Notes: generated by a model from the letters alone, not told the origin. 64,000 nucleotides of DNA from Enoplolaimus lenunculus (GCA_030248215.1 JASANG010000097.1:182140-246139), one strand, 5' to 3'. Shown: positions 47,413-61,230, counted from the first letter of the stretch. A program made the numbers and translations.

Positions 47413-50400
47413 CTAAATAAGCGTATGAAAAGTTTACTGTCCAATATTAGACACAAACCTTAATCTCATAGCTTGACTAATAGCCAAAACGCCTTAAATA
47501 AAGAAACCTATCTACTTATTAGCGCAAATCTAAGTAAATAGTAGTATGTAAATTAATAAAAGAATCTATTTTAACAAAAATTTAATTTAAAATCACAGTT
47601 CTGTACATATTATTACAGCAACAACATACCAGTTTCAGCACTTTCGATTAAGTCTGTGACCGAAAAAAATTTGATTCTCATAAGCTTCCCATTGACATAT
47701 TTTAAGGTTATGGCGTAAACAAACTTAGGCGTAAGTACATAAGCTTTTTCATAGCCCAAAACTCAACTCAATAGTGCCTATATAATGTTTCTTCCATTTT
47801 TGCCCAACATAATGCATAGCGGCTCTCTAAGATACTAATGCTTCTCTGCAGAAACAAAAAACGGACCCATTTTGTTTTATCCTCAGTTTTTCCAATAAAA
47901 GTCGACCAAAACGTTTGTTCGCTTCGCTCGCATCTCTCGCATGTATTAAGAACTAATCGTGTTTTTATAGTAAATAAAAATTATAAGTTTTTCGAAAACA
48001 CGAGCGAGCCTAATTTCATGTTTTGCTAAACAAGACTCAAAATTTTTCTATTTACAGAATGCTTGCATGCTTATTTGAACATTAGTATTAAAAAACACTG
48101 CAAAGTTTTACTCCTTTGACGCGTTGCCGACTAGTTCTGCTAAAAACAAAACGTTATTTTTTGCCTTATCCGACCGTCAACAAAACTGATTAAAAACTTA
48201 TTCGCTGACAAATATATTAAAAATGTAAAGTTTTAGCAAAACCGTACAAACTTTAATTGTTTCAAGTGTACAGTTCATAGAGCACACTTTGCAAATTATA
48301 TAAATATTGGCCGAGACACACGGTATGTTTAGGTCTTGTGTGAAACCATAGGTTTTCAAAAAATTGCCTACCAAACTTTTTTGACAAAAGAGAATATTTT
48401 GACACAGTAAAATGTATATAAACTGCAAATGAAAAACCCAACCCTGCAGTAACATGATCATTAAAGTGCAAATGATTATTGATGCCCGCATACTATTGCC
48501 GGAAGACGTGACCAAGGTTGTAGTATACATATTAGAAATTTTAGAAACATAACATTGTGCAGCTACGAAATCTTACATGGTATAATTCAATAAATAGTGG
48601 TCAGCAGCTCCCATTAAGCATATCTACAATTTCTTGAGGAATTTCTTTCCACATTTACGATTAACGCATATTCCTGGGCATAAGGCAACGTTTCCCAAAC
48701 CTACGGTTAAGTGTGTGTGGAAAAATGTAAAAGAGCCGATCTCTGTACATTTGTAAAAAATATTTACTTTGTTGACTATCCACAGGTGTTGTAACTGACT
48801 GTTGGTTTCTATCCAAATTAGCCGTCTTGAGGGTTTCCATTCGTAGGCGGGTTAATTTGTCGTTGGACAGCATATCACAGCGTAACAAATTATAGCTTCC
48901 GATCAACAATTCATCAAATTTATACGACACTGAAAAACCAACAACCACCGTATAGTTGCGGATGGGCAAGCAGATTTAAAACCATCAATGATTTTTCCAC
49001 CAGAATACTCACAGATTGTTGTGCTATAGGGGGAATTAAGCTGGTATATTACCCCGATAATTAATAACAAATTTTTAGTGACGCACGGCATTGGTTATAC
49101 CGGCACTTTTCAGTGTCGGCATTGGCACTGCAAATATTGCCGATTCTTTGCCGATACTTTTTGCATTTACAGTGATCTGGAATACTATCAATTTCACTTG
49201 TTGCTGTATATCAGTGCGTCGGATCAAAAAACTGGTTGTCTCTTGCGTTTGTGATTGAAAAAATTGTCATAATATTATTATAACAGTTTATGTTTGTTAG
49301 GGTTTAAGTTTTCGCGTTTATAACAATGTAATGTATTAATCTTAATGGCTCCTTAACCATTACGTTTCAAATTGGAACCGGCATCGGTATCGACATCGGC
49401 ATATCACTATTCCTTGTTACTAGTGTGGTTCTCAAAGTACTTAAATTTATCATTTCAAACAAGACTTGCAATCAAATATTGCGGTCTTGCCCATAAATAA
49501 TAGAATAATAATTATGTTAGGCCTTCCAGCAATAAATATCTGACAATACAGAATACCTAAGCCAGGTGTCGACGACTCTTAGCCCGACATCGGGTTGAAG
49601 CCTACTAGGAACGCCTAACTCAAGTTTTGATGCTGCTACTGTAAACAGACGGAAAATATTCGCAAAGACAGGAACGCATATAAAACAGAGTGTTAACATA
49701 ACATCATTTTCAACCCAGCCACAAAATTGTACCTATATTGGTATCAACAAAAGTAAAATTACGAAATTGCCACTTACTGACCCCACTTTACATACCTGAA
49801 TTTAACACGTTAACCCCAACGTAATGTGCGGAACACACGCCCAAAACAACGAAAGGGCAAAGCGGTGCGCTATCCCATATGGCACACCTCACGACGTGGA
49901 ACACCTTTTCAATTGCCCAAGCAACCAGACAGGGCTCAATACACTGGATCTGTGGATGCAGCCAACACAATTAGCAGAATTTCTCGGTCTCGAAAAGGAA
50001 CGGAGCGATCAATAGCGGAAGGGAATGGCTACCACAACAACACCAGCTTTATCAAGTTTCCTTGACCATAAATTTTTTCAACAGCATTAAACGAATTGTT
50101 CGAAAAAATTTTCTTCCCCTCTTGATAACTTCTTGCAATTCCACTAGCAATAATTATGAAATTAGCTATTTTCCAACTTTAGCAAGAATCATACCTGGAT
50201 TCTTACAATCCATTCCAAAGTACGCAATCAGTTGTCTTCTATTTCCATTTCCATCACCAACTGTTCCATGCAGACTTTTACGTTTCTGAGCAGTTGCTGC
50301 TATTGCACGTCGTAGAACGTCGCTTTCTTTTCGGAACAAAAATACAGAGGGAATATCTACGGTTATACTATCGTCACCAGCCATCGCAAATCCAGGCGAT

Positions 50401-53400
50401 TGGTCAGCAGAGGTTTCTTTGAAATGATCTGAAATATAATTTGAAAAATGTCTCCGTAAAAATATTTTTAAAAATATAAAAACAAGACGCACAGACGAAA
50501 ACAAACGCACTACAAAAGAACATACCAATAGCCAATCGGTCTACAACACAAATTTGCACATTAGGGTCAGTCGACGAAAATTTTTTTAAAAAAGTATGGC
50601 GCTATCCTTCGACGGAACATTGGCAACTGAAATTAACAAGCATGATACAACCTCAGTCCGCACGCTACAAATTTGCCAGAAATATATGCAACAGCTCGAG
50701 CCGGATACTACAGTATCCGACTGCCGCTAAGGCATTTTCTGGCACCGGTTGTATCAACTCGAATCCACCATCATTTACCGAAAATAATCGTGCCCACACT
50801 GCCAGCATTTTCAGCAAACTTTGTTTTCTCCACAAACATGCAATCACCACGCTCCAAAACCACAATTTTCCCCCGGGCGACGTTTGCATTCGATAAATCT
50901 GTGCACGCTCGGATAGGATTTGCTTCGATTACTTCGCCTACTAGCTGAAACTAGTACAGTACCACATAGTAATAAGCATTTCGATCGACTAATCACAAGT
51001 AAAAGAACGGTTTTTCGGACAGGTTTAACCCGGAGGAATTTGATATGGACCTTTCTACCCTGTCAATCACATTTGAGGTTAAAACTAATGCTTCGACCTA
51101 AGCTTAAGCAACGCCTTAGACGAAGTTTTCCGCTAATGCTCATGCACAGAAAGTGTGCATGAAGCCTAAAATGCACTTGAGCAATACGATTCTGGCTGAA
51201 GAATTGTTCTGTTGCGTGCACTAAGGGCAGTAAACTACACTCCCATTGCCACACAAAACACGCGTATCTTAAAAATGTACATATGCATTGCATATACATT
51301 TACATTTTTTCTACCTCAAAGTCGTCATGTTACAGGGGAAAGCGAACTTATGCCTTTCAACAAAAATTTACATTTTTATTAGATTAGATCTAAAAACAAC
51401 TACACCGCTCGTCAGTTTTTCGACAAACCATTACCTGTGTCATTACAGTCATATCAGTACCATATTGAGCAGGAAACGCTTCAAAATATTCGTAACCAAG
51501 GTATGGAAATGACAGCAATTGCACTACGCGTCGAGTTTCCGAGCCTGTAAACCCACAATGTTATAGATCGTAGTATTTTGTGAATAGCCAAACTTTCACA
51601 TCATTAACATAAACCGTAATAACCTATAAAACCAAACAAAACAAAGATAAAGCAAACTAACATTACCTAAAACTTGCCATAGTTTTGGATCATGTTTAAA
51701 GTGGCGGATTCATAATTTTCTCACGGGACCACGCAATATATAATTTTAAACAAACTAGCCGCAGTTTGAGTACAAAATCTTATTACAAAAGTTTGTTTTG
51801 ATAGCTTTTAGGGGCAATGGCTTGGGTCACAGCCTTGGATCCGTCAACACTTGCCCAAATGTCATCAAGTTCAACCATGCACTAAGTTGGTACCTGCTGG
51901 CGACTCTGACAATTTGGCAAATTCAATCATATCTTTTAAAAACACAACACCATCCTCAGCATCTTTGGTCGAAGCAGCCTGAAATAATTCAGTATATCTT
52001 AAATCGAAAAGCTTATTTTAAAACGCTCACATCAATTTAATACTCATATAGCTTAAATTGGAAAAACTAATTTTAAAACACTCACATTAATAGTACACAA
52101 ATCTAGCAGCAGTTAGATTGTGGTGCTCCTTATCAAATTTTGAATAAAAAATTTAACTAAACATATATCTCTGAAATATTATATTGTTTTGAGCGCACAT
52201 GGGTTTATGTTCTATAAAAATTTTAGAATGGGCTATATTGTGTTGCCGACTAAAACCGTCCTGAAAACGCCAGGAACAAAGGAACTGACAGCTAAAGCCC
52301 ATTTCTCGCTAAACAGCGAACAAAATGAGTGTGTGTTCCTGTTAACTCCTAGCCACGACGCAATACTTACCAAGTTTTGTGCACATAAAATAGGTGGCAC
52401 GCATTAAGGCAGGGTTAACGCGCGACAAATTTCAGATTTGTTATTGTGAGTGGCCCAGAAGAACTGTGGCTTGTTTTGTCAACAATTAAGCATCGGCAAA
52501 ATATAAAAGTTTACAGTCATGAATTACCTTATTAATTAATTGAGTCAGCTGCACTTTTCCGTCTGGTAATCGAGTGACGACAATGCCCATACGTTTAATA
52601 AGCTCAATGTGCGTTTGGTTTGTTGCTCGAAATTCAGAAGCCCGTAGAGAGAATGTGGATTTTCTAAAACAACAACAGCATTAAGGAAAGTCGTAATACT
52701 GATCAAGAGCATTTATTTTTAGTCCAAAAATCAGTGAGAATGCACATTCAGCTTAATTTTTGCACATCATTTATAAACTATCAAACACTGCGTTTTTGTC
52801 TTAACTAGTGATGGACATCGAATATTTTTTCATGTCAGGATATCCGACAATTCTTGTCGGATATTTATTCCAATATCCGAAATTACATTGTCTTTTTGGA
52901 TATCCGAAGCTCGATTATGCGTTTTTATGGGATTTCGAATGTCAATTTTTGTTTCTTAATCACTTGTTTTAACTCGATATTTTAAGGCAAGTACCCTGGC
53001 AAACAAGCTGATTGTTATGAGCGTAAAACACACAATTCTAAAAATAGTTATTTATTATGCAACTATTTTAAAACTTCTGGGTATTCGGTTTACCAGATTG
53101 CTACTTACTAATAAATTCATGTGTTTGCCTCCTGAAACTGAGTTGATTTGGTTTGTCTCCGTCTGACTTAAACAGGTGCAAAGTCGTTTTTCGTTCCAAG
53201 AAGAAAAAACCACATTGAAACATACTGTACGCTAAATCGTACAAACATCAGCCCATGTTACTTTTAGTGGCGCCCCGCTTTCAGCGACGGATCAAAAAAT
53301 TTCACGGGGCGAGCTGGTAAATGTTGTGAAACACAATTTTTCACCAAAATTTTCTGAGGGAAAATTGCAAGGTTAGGGACCTTATCATTTTATCACAAAA

Positions 53401-56400
53401 TATTTCTCTGACGGGAATGCGTACGTACGCCCGGCCCCCTCTGTATCCGCTAGTGCCCGCGCTCTCACTAAACCGCAATAGAGTAAACTTAAATTTTAGA
53501 TTAATTTTTCTTGGGTTAGGCTTAAGCTTTGTTTTAGACTTATGTTTATTACGCTGAATATGCTTAAAATCAGGAATATGTTTTGGTTGTTACATTGCTA
53601 AAAGTATTGGTCTTTTTTCATACATAAATATTGCGTAAAAGTAGCGCAGTGACTTGAATAGCATCATTTTTTGCGTTGGATGACTGGTTTTGGCACCTAA
53701 ATTACTATTAATTCAATGACACAAATGTAGGAGGAAATATTTTCTGTAACAACCAAACTCTTTGAATCAATGTTGTGCTTTTTTGGTGTATAAGAAGAAA
53801 GTCGTTTGTGTGGACGGTTTGAATTCAAAAGTTATGCGCACATGGGTTCTGTATATGGAAAATTCATGCGTGCCCTTTACAGATTGCCAGATTTGCAAGT
53901 TAACCTTTTACACTGATTAGCATCATACTCAGTTAGACTTTGAGTCTTATTAAACCAAGAGCGATCAGAATTTAATACGACGCTCAGTATGTAATCTCGC
54001 GATGCGACTTGATAAGTAAATCATGCTTCTTGCAAAGGTAATAAATTTAGTACTTGACTGTGCGTATTCGATGCAAATTTTTCACGGTGATAATTTTGAG
54101 ATACTTTAAAAATACGAAGTCATTATTCCAATAAATATCATGGTAAACTGAAGTTTTTTATTTTGGCATGTTGTATCCGGATACTCGTTCTTTTCGGATA
54201 CATATCCGGATATCTGGTGTCCGTCAATAATAAAAACATTCGCTATGTTTCCAAATAAATATTGGCTCGGTTCTGAATATAAAATTGTTTTGTGATGCAA
54301 TTAGATTTGCTACTAACAGGGTGCGGCCGGCTATCAACTTACCTGATACCGGAACCGGAAAGAGTTTTTAATGAAACCCACGGCGCAACCGGAACTCTGA
54401 TTCACATTAGAATTTAAATTAAAATCCAGTTTCAATTCCAACTGTAGATATAATCGGAATCTTAATCGTAATTTTTCATTGTTCCTAACCTGTATTAGTG
54501 TAACAAACTATGCAAGAAATCTGCCAGTCGCTCTGTTCCGAATACGAATATCGGATTTCAGTCAAATATTTAACCGGATCCAGATATCCGGTCGCTCCCT
54601 GGATATTTTAGAGCCAAATATTACTCAACTGACCTCAAATAGAAAATTTATTTTTCTTGAAAGCAAAAAAATTTGCGTAATCGAAGGTTAGAAAATCACA
54701 CCCAGACTAAGATAAACAGATTGCACGCAGTCAGTCATAGTTTTACACGGAAACCATTGGTTTCGGTGGGCATGTATTCCCTTAAGGTCTACTTATTCAT
54801 ATCTAATAATAATATGCAAATGCAGGCGTTAAATCACCGTAGCGAACGAGCCTGGGAGAAGTTTAATAAAAATATCGGAAACGGCGGAGGTCGAATTTTG
54901 TTGGAGCTAACCATCCGGTTGCACCAGGATAGACATTACATTTCTACCAAATAACAAAGACGAACTTACCTCCCTGACACACCCGTTTTCGAAAGTTGCA
55001 ATTGTACGTTTTTCCGAATCTCCGCAGCAGTGGCTATAATTCCGTCGGCCATATCGTATTCGCACGAAATAGAATCCGATGACTGCTGCTCAAGCTCAAT
55101 TTGATGGCTTTGAAACGCAGCCACAGTCTCAGTGCCATCCTGATATAATAATAGTAACGTAAACTGCTATAAATAAACAGAGTTCTGCTGAATTTTGTAA
55201 GAATTCGTAAGTTAAGCTGGTATATTAAACGAACAGACTTAAGCGCAATTTGATCGCACCTCATTGTTTCTCGAACACAATCGCTCGCAGACGCAACTTG
55301 TTCTGCACGTGGTTACTGGGATCATAATTTTCGTTGCAGTTGCGATCGTCTTGTATTAAATTTTAAATCGTTTGCGAACGCGGTTGGAACTGCGGTTCAC
55401 AACGCAACTGCAACCGCGTCCGTAGACGAGAGTGATCGCGAGTAAAGAAAAATCAAACGATTATAAATCCACGACCGCAGACGATATCGCGCTTACTGCA
55501 CACTTAGCTCTGTCTGTGATTGTGCTTAACGACACCAAAGATTTTCTACACTACTTCGGCATACTTCAGAAAACAAAAAACAATGCAAACTGCGATGCAT
55601 AATTTTTTCATTAACATCTTAGTCAAAACCTATAGAAAAAAGCCATACATTGCATACTTCAAGTTACTAAAATACCAACAATGATCCGAGATGCGACAAT
55701 TTACCTGTTCCGCAGTTTGCCTGCCCAAATACAAGGGCAACAAGTGAGCTTCTGTTGTTAGGACATAATCGTCAATGTCAACAAATATGTCTTCAGGTTC
55801 AGCAAATAACAAATACAAGTATTTGAACGTTTCCGCAAAAACAAACGAATCTAATCTGTAATAAATTTTTCGAGTGAAAAACAGCGTGCAACTTATAACT
55901 AAGTTCTGTACATTATCCCAATTCACACAGTAAACATACGTAACTTTGAAGAACATAATCGAAACCACTCAGTGGGGTTAAAAATTAAAATAGATTAAAC
56001 TAGAAAATCAGTGAAATGTATCATTAAATGAAACGGTGGGCAAAACTTAACGCGTGTTGGGTACCTTTTCTATACAGAAAGTGCGTACACAGTTGCATAA
56101 TTTTGTTTAAAGTGATTATTCATTGTTTTTCATATCAATACAAAATCCTGTATTTCAAAATTAACAAGTTTCTATTAACAATGTTTAAAATTTCGCAATT
56201 TACAAAACAGTTTTCTATACAAAATAACACACCATAGCCTCAACTAATGTACAGCGTGCAATGCACAACTGGATTGTACCGGAATCGGAGTCAGAACAGC
56301 AAATTTATACCGAAATTGTAATCGGAATCGGAACTAGAAATTTTGTATCTGTATGAATAATTTGTATTGACGCATATAATATTGATTTAGGGTGTATGTT

Positions 56401-59400
56401 GGCTGGTACCAATTCTCAAGAACGTCGTATGAACAAACTGGCGACGATTTTTTATGCAAACACTAAACTACAAGGAATCAATTATTGATGAACACTGCTT
56501 GGGTTAAAAAAATTAAGAAAACGACAATTAAAACTAAATTTCTTGTTAAAGTTATTCCATAAATTATATAAGAGCGGAACTTACCGATCTTCTAAACTGA
56601 GAATTCTGACATCTCGTACAGCAGCAAAACCACAATCTACCCGTGCGTATTTATTCATCGTTTCTTGAAAATCGGCACCGACGTGGAGATAATAAGGATC
56701 ACGTGTTGCCTTAATTAAAAATAACAAAAAATGTTTCTTTAAAACACGTCAACATTTGTGCGGATCGCACACTTCTTTGTTTTGTTTCACATGACGATCA
56801 AAATATTATAAAAACATGTTTATAACGTTGTATAAACTACACAAAATATACTGCTTTTATAAATGTAGAAAACTCAGAGATGTTTCCACCAAACGATGTG
56901 ACTAACCAGCATTTCCGTAATCGCAACAATAAGGGTGACGCTATACTTGTCTGGCGCCGAGCTCCGTGACCGTCCGGTGCCGTGCGTCACCGTCCAGTGC
57001 CGTGCGTCACCGTCCAGTGCCGTGCGTCACCGTCCGCCATTATACGGCATCATATGTGTGTAATTTACGTACGATACCATAGGGTGACGGACGGAGCCGT
57101 ACGACATTTACAGAACAACCCTTATTGATAACAACTCATTATAACATAACAATTAGACGTACTCGATAAAGTGAATACGTGCTTTCGATGAACTCTGGCC
57201 GTAAGTGATGTTCTTTCCAGTGAATTTTGAAGTTGTGAGTAAATGCCTGAAACAAAGCTTGGCATTGAATATATTTAAGAGAGCACAAGATATCAGTCAA
57301 AATCTCAGCGAAATAAATAGTACAATGAATATCTTTTTCTATGTTTCAACTTAAACCTTGAATTCGTTTCAAATAATCTAAAAAACAGTAAAACCATAAG
57401 AGTTGCACCAAAATGTTTTATTAAACATTGCCAGACGCCACCAAATAGATTTTGCCTATATTTTTGTTAGTAACGCACATTGGCGTCCGGCGTAGTAAAC
57501 TATAGCGCAACCCTAAGGGTGGTGCTACACATTTTAAATTTTTAATGTCATACGGTGCCGCCCGTCATGGCTAGCAATCGTACGAGAGTTGCTCGTGTAT
57601 AATACCGCAAGGTAGACAGCGCCGTGCCATAAGTAGCGGAGTGCATGCACCAGTTAACCGGCTAAATACCTCTGGCAAGAATCGATGCTTTTTCACCACG
57701 TGATTGAGCATTTCATAAAGCTCAATTGCTGGCTTCAAATCACCTTTTAACACCTGAAATACCAAGTTTTGTACAATTACTTAAAGAACAACTGTACTCA
57801 GAATAGCCAAAAGTGACAACATTGTCTAGTGTTCTCTTCCTTGCAAAACAAATAATACACAGCACAAAGATTCGACAGAGAAATAAGAAAAAGATAAAAA
57901 AACTTGGTTAGTATTAGTGTAAAATTAACCTGCAGTCCCGGCCAAAACGCAAGCAAGCTATCCATAAAACCTCGTGTTTTGACGTCTGGCCGATGCATTT
58001 GCACATCAACCATTAAGTGACCTTGATTAATATATCGCATTACGCCATCATAATGCTGAAACAATACTGCATTATTTACATCTTTTGTGAATTTCTTAAA
58101 ATATCCTAATATATACTTTAGCAATTTTGATATACGGCAGTCCCGTACTAAACTCACATTGCTATGGGGTTAAAATTGTAACTATAGACAAACAAGTGAT
58201 TCTGGCTACTTTTCAAACGAGGTTGAAACTTGTCCAGGAGTGGTCAAAATTTTCTAGGGGATTGTGCGCCCCCTGTCAACCTTCCCGTTAAGGGCCGGAA
58301 TCTGCGTTCAGATCACAAAGTTTAGATCACAATACAACGTTACCTTTTAGTTTTAACCCAGCACAACCTCCAAACCAACGCTACAGCGAAATATTAGGCA
58401 TGCACTTACCTTATTAAAACGATTCAAATAATCTACATCGCCAAGAAGTATATAGGCTTTGAAACAGTATTCGTAGTAGGAGTCAATACCAGCTCCAACA
58501 CCGCTTTCTGAAAGAATCTCAGGCATTCACAGCAATTTGCTCAAAAAACAAAAGTCTACAAATTAAGCATAATATACTATCTTCAAACCATCGAACTCTC
58601 TCGACACTGCAAAAAATTCACGTTTCGATTTCATTAAAAATTATTACCTATGCACTATATGACCTATCCTCGGTTTAATTGAAATGTCTTTGTTAGCATA
58701 AGTAGGAGAGTATCGAACTTGTGAGCTTTTAACAATACAGCTGGAAACAAGGGTAAGAACTTCCAAGCCTACACATCTATAAGCAAAAGTTCAACCACTA
58801 AGCCACGCAATCCGCCTCTCGAACTGCATATCCTGGAAAATATGTCTACACGTATACTCTACAAACAGCACCAAAACCAGGAATTATTATTTGAGACGCA
58901 AGAACGAGTCCAGAGGGGCAAGTAATAGTTTTTCTAATATAAAAAACATTTCCGGCCCGGGGGACAAAGTTGTCCGTGACGGCACATCCTCATCGTAGTT
59001 GTGGTTCAGCCTCTAAAATAGCACACCGTGCCTAGAAACATTACCTCGATGGGTCCAATCCCCAGTTTCAACATTCAATATGGACCCCATCAAATCACTT
59101 CCACGATGACGCTGCTTCCACAAAAAACTCATCGCTTTTTGAGCAACATTCTGAATTTTTAAAAATAAGATTTGTAAGACATCACGCAAACTTAAACTTG
59201 TACTTAAATTCATACCGTTCTCACGCCATTGTCAAAACATTTTGCAAAGCTTGAACAAATTTTAATATAAAACCATCAAAGTATCAACATTGCAGCATTA
59301 TTGTGCCTGACCGCTCCATATTTTGGTCAACGAAATCGTCATTATACGGCATAGCTGCACAGAAATTTAACCTTGATAGTCCAACTGAATGTTACTTTTG

Positions 59401-61082
59401 TGCGACTGCCAAAAAGCCTGTCACCGTTAAATGTATAAATTGCAAGCCACGCAAAGCAAACGTGTAACCAGATTTGTTTAGGGGTCAAAATATTTTTTGA
59501 AATTTTGGTTCTTAAATTTTTCAGAAGCTTTTTTAGTTTTTAATCGAAACACGGAATGTCGCTTCCAAAGTTTGCCAACAGTAACTCCTCATTTCCAAAA
59601 TCCTAGCCGTGCCCCTTTCACAAAGTCATTAGCCAACAGCAATTATATTATTTTCACTATCTTTCCACGAAACATCGCATCATACCTTATTCTACTGCAA
59701 GTCTCAAATACTAACTCACCTCAAAAACGGCGTTTCCTGTAAGTCGACTTAGCGCTGCAAACTCCATTATCACAGTACCAGCGCACGCGGTGCACGTCTC
59801 GTCTTGATATCTGAGTGAAGGAGTAATACCATGTCGTAGATTAACCTGAAACATTTCACATACCATACCAAGTAAAGAAACAGCAACAAATGAAAGTTTT
59901 AATCTCAACTACAATCATTTAAACTTTTTAAAGTATTTAGGTAATTTAAATTTGTTTTTAACAGTATATAACAAAATAATTGGCTAAAAATCAAGTATTA
60001 CGTCCATATTCCAATAATACGATCACTTCCAACAGCAACAAGCATGATAGTAAGCAGACGCTTACAGCATTCTCGCTCAGCAAGCTATTTAAAATACTAA
60101 ATTACCAATGGTCGAGGTAGGCCAGTACTCGTATTAAATGCAGGCAAGAGACGCGTCGCAACATCAATGGCCATTTTCAGGAGTTCATCAGAATACCATC
60201 GCATCAATTGCACTCGTTCTTTGATTTGTTTTGCCATAACGTGACCACCGATTAGACCACTAATAATAAATCAAACTCCGGCAATATAACCCGCTGTCAA
60301 CAATAAGAAGCGGTTCAATAAAAACAAGTTACAGCCCAACGTTTGCAACAAGCCATAGCCAAAATAAATATTAATATATAATATAAGTGCTGGGTTTCTG
60401 AAACTCTACTTAAGTACAACTGAGAACTTTAGTATGTGATAAGTAATTACTTAACCATTTTGTCGTTATTGAAAGCGTGTTTAAGGTAAATAAATGCATA
60501 AGTAGTTGACTCAATTTGATACATTACAAATTAACCGCTCAGACCTACAAACCTTGGTCTAATTGAAATTGTAGACTCATGGTGCCTCTTTAATATGAAA
60601 AACTATTTCTTTCTTGTTATGACAAAGGCTCACGTTTAGCGTTTATTTGTTACTGCTCGAAAATTTAAGTTTTTGCTTAAGGCGGCGAGTTAAGTAATTA
60701 AGTAATATTCCGGAAGCCCAGCCAAGGATAAAGATTTAATGCGATACTGCTGCTAAATTCTTAATGATTACCCAACACGACCGCCATCCAGTCATACGAA
60801 TTAATACTTCAATATAACATGTCAACGACTGCAATTTGCCAGGGTAATAGCTGTGTCCACTCTTGGCTTACGAATTCAAAATAAATTAAAAAAAGTGTAA
60901 ATCTGTTGACGATTTCTTGTACTTTCCAAAATTAAAACCGGATAAATTCACAATGAAACAAACACTGACCCGACTATCCTTATGTTGACTTCGAAAACAG
61001 AAACATCAAAATCTTGATCAAAATTAACATATTCGATGACACGTTGAACGGCAAATTCAAATGTATCAAATTGTTTCATAAT
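46721..61082 (-). CDS. EDEM3: EDEM3, ER degradation-enhancing mannosidase-like protein, 5' incomplete, 17 exons
   Basis: EDEM3 trims mannose from misfolded glycoproteins in the ER to send them to degradation. Exons in transcript order are 61082-60970, 60259-60106, 59845-59720, 59150-59045, 58507-58410, 58055-57930, 57753-57670, 57246-57163, 56709-56585, 55855-55705, 55139-54970, 52663-52528, 51978-51894, 51544-51435, 50944-50779, 50428-50207 and 47412-46721. All 16 junctions keep frame; the sum is 915 residues. GH47 landmarks in order are [103 protein letters not shown] and [11 protein letters not shown] domain follows ([20 protein letters not shown]). Missing are the signal peptide and the first catalytic segment, about 100 residues. 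The family's C-terminal KDEL is not present. Confidence 0.92.
47413..49502. other. EDEM3 intron, no gene seen
   Basis: AT-rich intron sequence. CGCTTCGCTCGCATCTCTCG near 47920 resembles the GAGCGAAGCGA words of other repeats here (4247, 20120, 25275). Open frames at 48198-48530 and 48661-48969 show no recognisable protein. Confidence 0.45.
49503..50040 (+). mobile_element. non-LTR retrotransposon remnant (3' end of an RT ORF) in an EDEM3 intron
   Basis: In the plus frame 49824-50015, [20 protein letters not shown] is followed by [20 protein letters not shown] and then [16 protein letters not shown]. This is the C-terminal Cys/His motif and tail ([10 protein letters not shown]...LW..P...A.FL) of LINE reverse-transcriptase ORFs of the Jockey/type-1 retrotransposon group. 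Upstream sequence to about 49503 is GC-richer than the intron but broken by stops. It is a dead 5'-truncated copy, opposite in direction to the host gene. Confidence 0.65.
50207..50944 (-). CDS. EDEM3: EDEM3 exons encoding the protease-associated (PA) domain
   Basis: Two exons (50944-50779 and 50428-50207) give the PA domain with the conserved [20 protein letters not shown] and [14 protein letters not shown] segments. PA domains in this family are thought to help bind clients or partners. The second exon ends YFGMD and T, before GTAAGA; reading on in the intron adds only a short tail before a stop. Confidence 0.85.
52808..54228. mobile_element. putative non-autonomous hAT-like element, about 1.4 kb
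   Basis: GTGATGGACATCGAATATTT at the left and ATATCTGGTGTCCGTCA at the right are inverted with mismatches. Both ends are followed inward by GGATATCCG words (52843-52910 and 54176-54215), a pattern common at hAT element ends. No transposase is seen. A decayed TTAGGC-type tract (about 53505-53580) lies inside. The whole element sits in an EDEM3 intron. Confidence 0.5.
54316..54930. mobile_element. long variant of MITE family C
   Basis: CAGGGTGCGGCCGGC and CCATCCGGTTGCACCAGG are family C-type inverted ends. The roughly 600-bp interior differs from other copies and contains CCGGATCCAGATATCCGG. It lies just downstream of the EDEM3 exon 54970-55139 in the same gene. Confidence 0.5.
56931..57123. 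mobile_element. MITE family E copy with internal 20-bp tandem repeats
   Basis: AAGGGTGACGCTATACTTGT at the left and the inverted GTACGACATTTACAGAACAA side at the right bound it; GTGACGGACGG pairs internally. The unit GCCGTGCGTCACCGTCCAGT is repeated about three times at 56978-57040, which the copy at 32055 lacks. Confidence 0.75.
57476..57655. mobile_element. one or two MITE family E fragments beside an EDEM3 exon
   Basis: GGCGTCCGGCGTAGTAAACT and TCATACGGTGCCGCCCGTCA, with CTCGTACG/TACCGCAAGGT between, are family E pieces in different states of decay. They begin within about 15 bp of the donor of EDEM3 exon 57670-57753 and create the false extension of that reading frame. Confidence 0.65.
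58676..58800 (-). other. tRNA-like A-box region
   Basis: On the minus strand, TGGCTTAGTGGTTGAAC (about 58783-58799) fits a tRNA A box/D arm, and AGTTCGATACTC about 85 bases on resembles a weak B box. No cloverleaf closes, so it is a SINE-like or decayed tRNA segment. Its mirrored start is at the right edge of the window. Confidence 0.3.
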
Positions 61083-61230
61083 CTGTAAAATTTATAAAAC
61101 GCATTACGCAAAACAAAAGCGTTGGTATTTATACACGTACGTAGTCAATAATCAACAATATCCACAACTCTTTGTTAAGTAGTACTTTATAAGGCCCTTC
61201 ACAGAAATATTGACTAATTTCGGTGGACCT
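58780..61230. repeat. left arm of a long inverted repeat
   Basis: It pairs with about 61545-64000. Paired coordinates sum to about 122,766-122,780 along the arm: 58780 with 64000, 59045 with 63734, 59845 with 62933, 60259 with 62507 and 61082 with 61690. Near-identity is seen at the outer end; many indels and substitutions appear toward the centre. This arm holds five intact EDEM3 exons partly or wholly and a family F MITE. Confidence 0.9.
60387..60725 (+). mobile_element. MITE family F copy (left arm)
   Basis: GTGCTGGGTTTCTGAAACTC to GGAAGCCCAGCC, inverted ends. The interior, with TAAGTAATTACTTAACCATT, matches the copy at 27199-27523. Confidence 0.7.

Noticed and set aside
57571-57669. Extension of the EDEM3 frame beyond FLPE into SRLTGACTP...
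   Set aside because: This is family E MITE sequence. The true continuation, [10 protein letters not shown]...LRPEF, is at 57246-57163.
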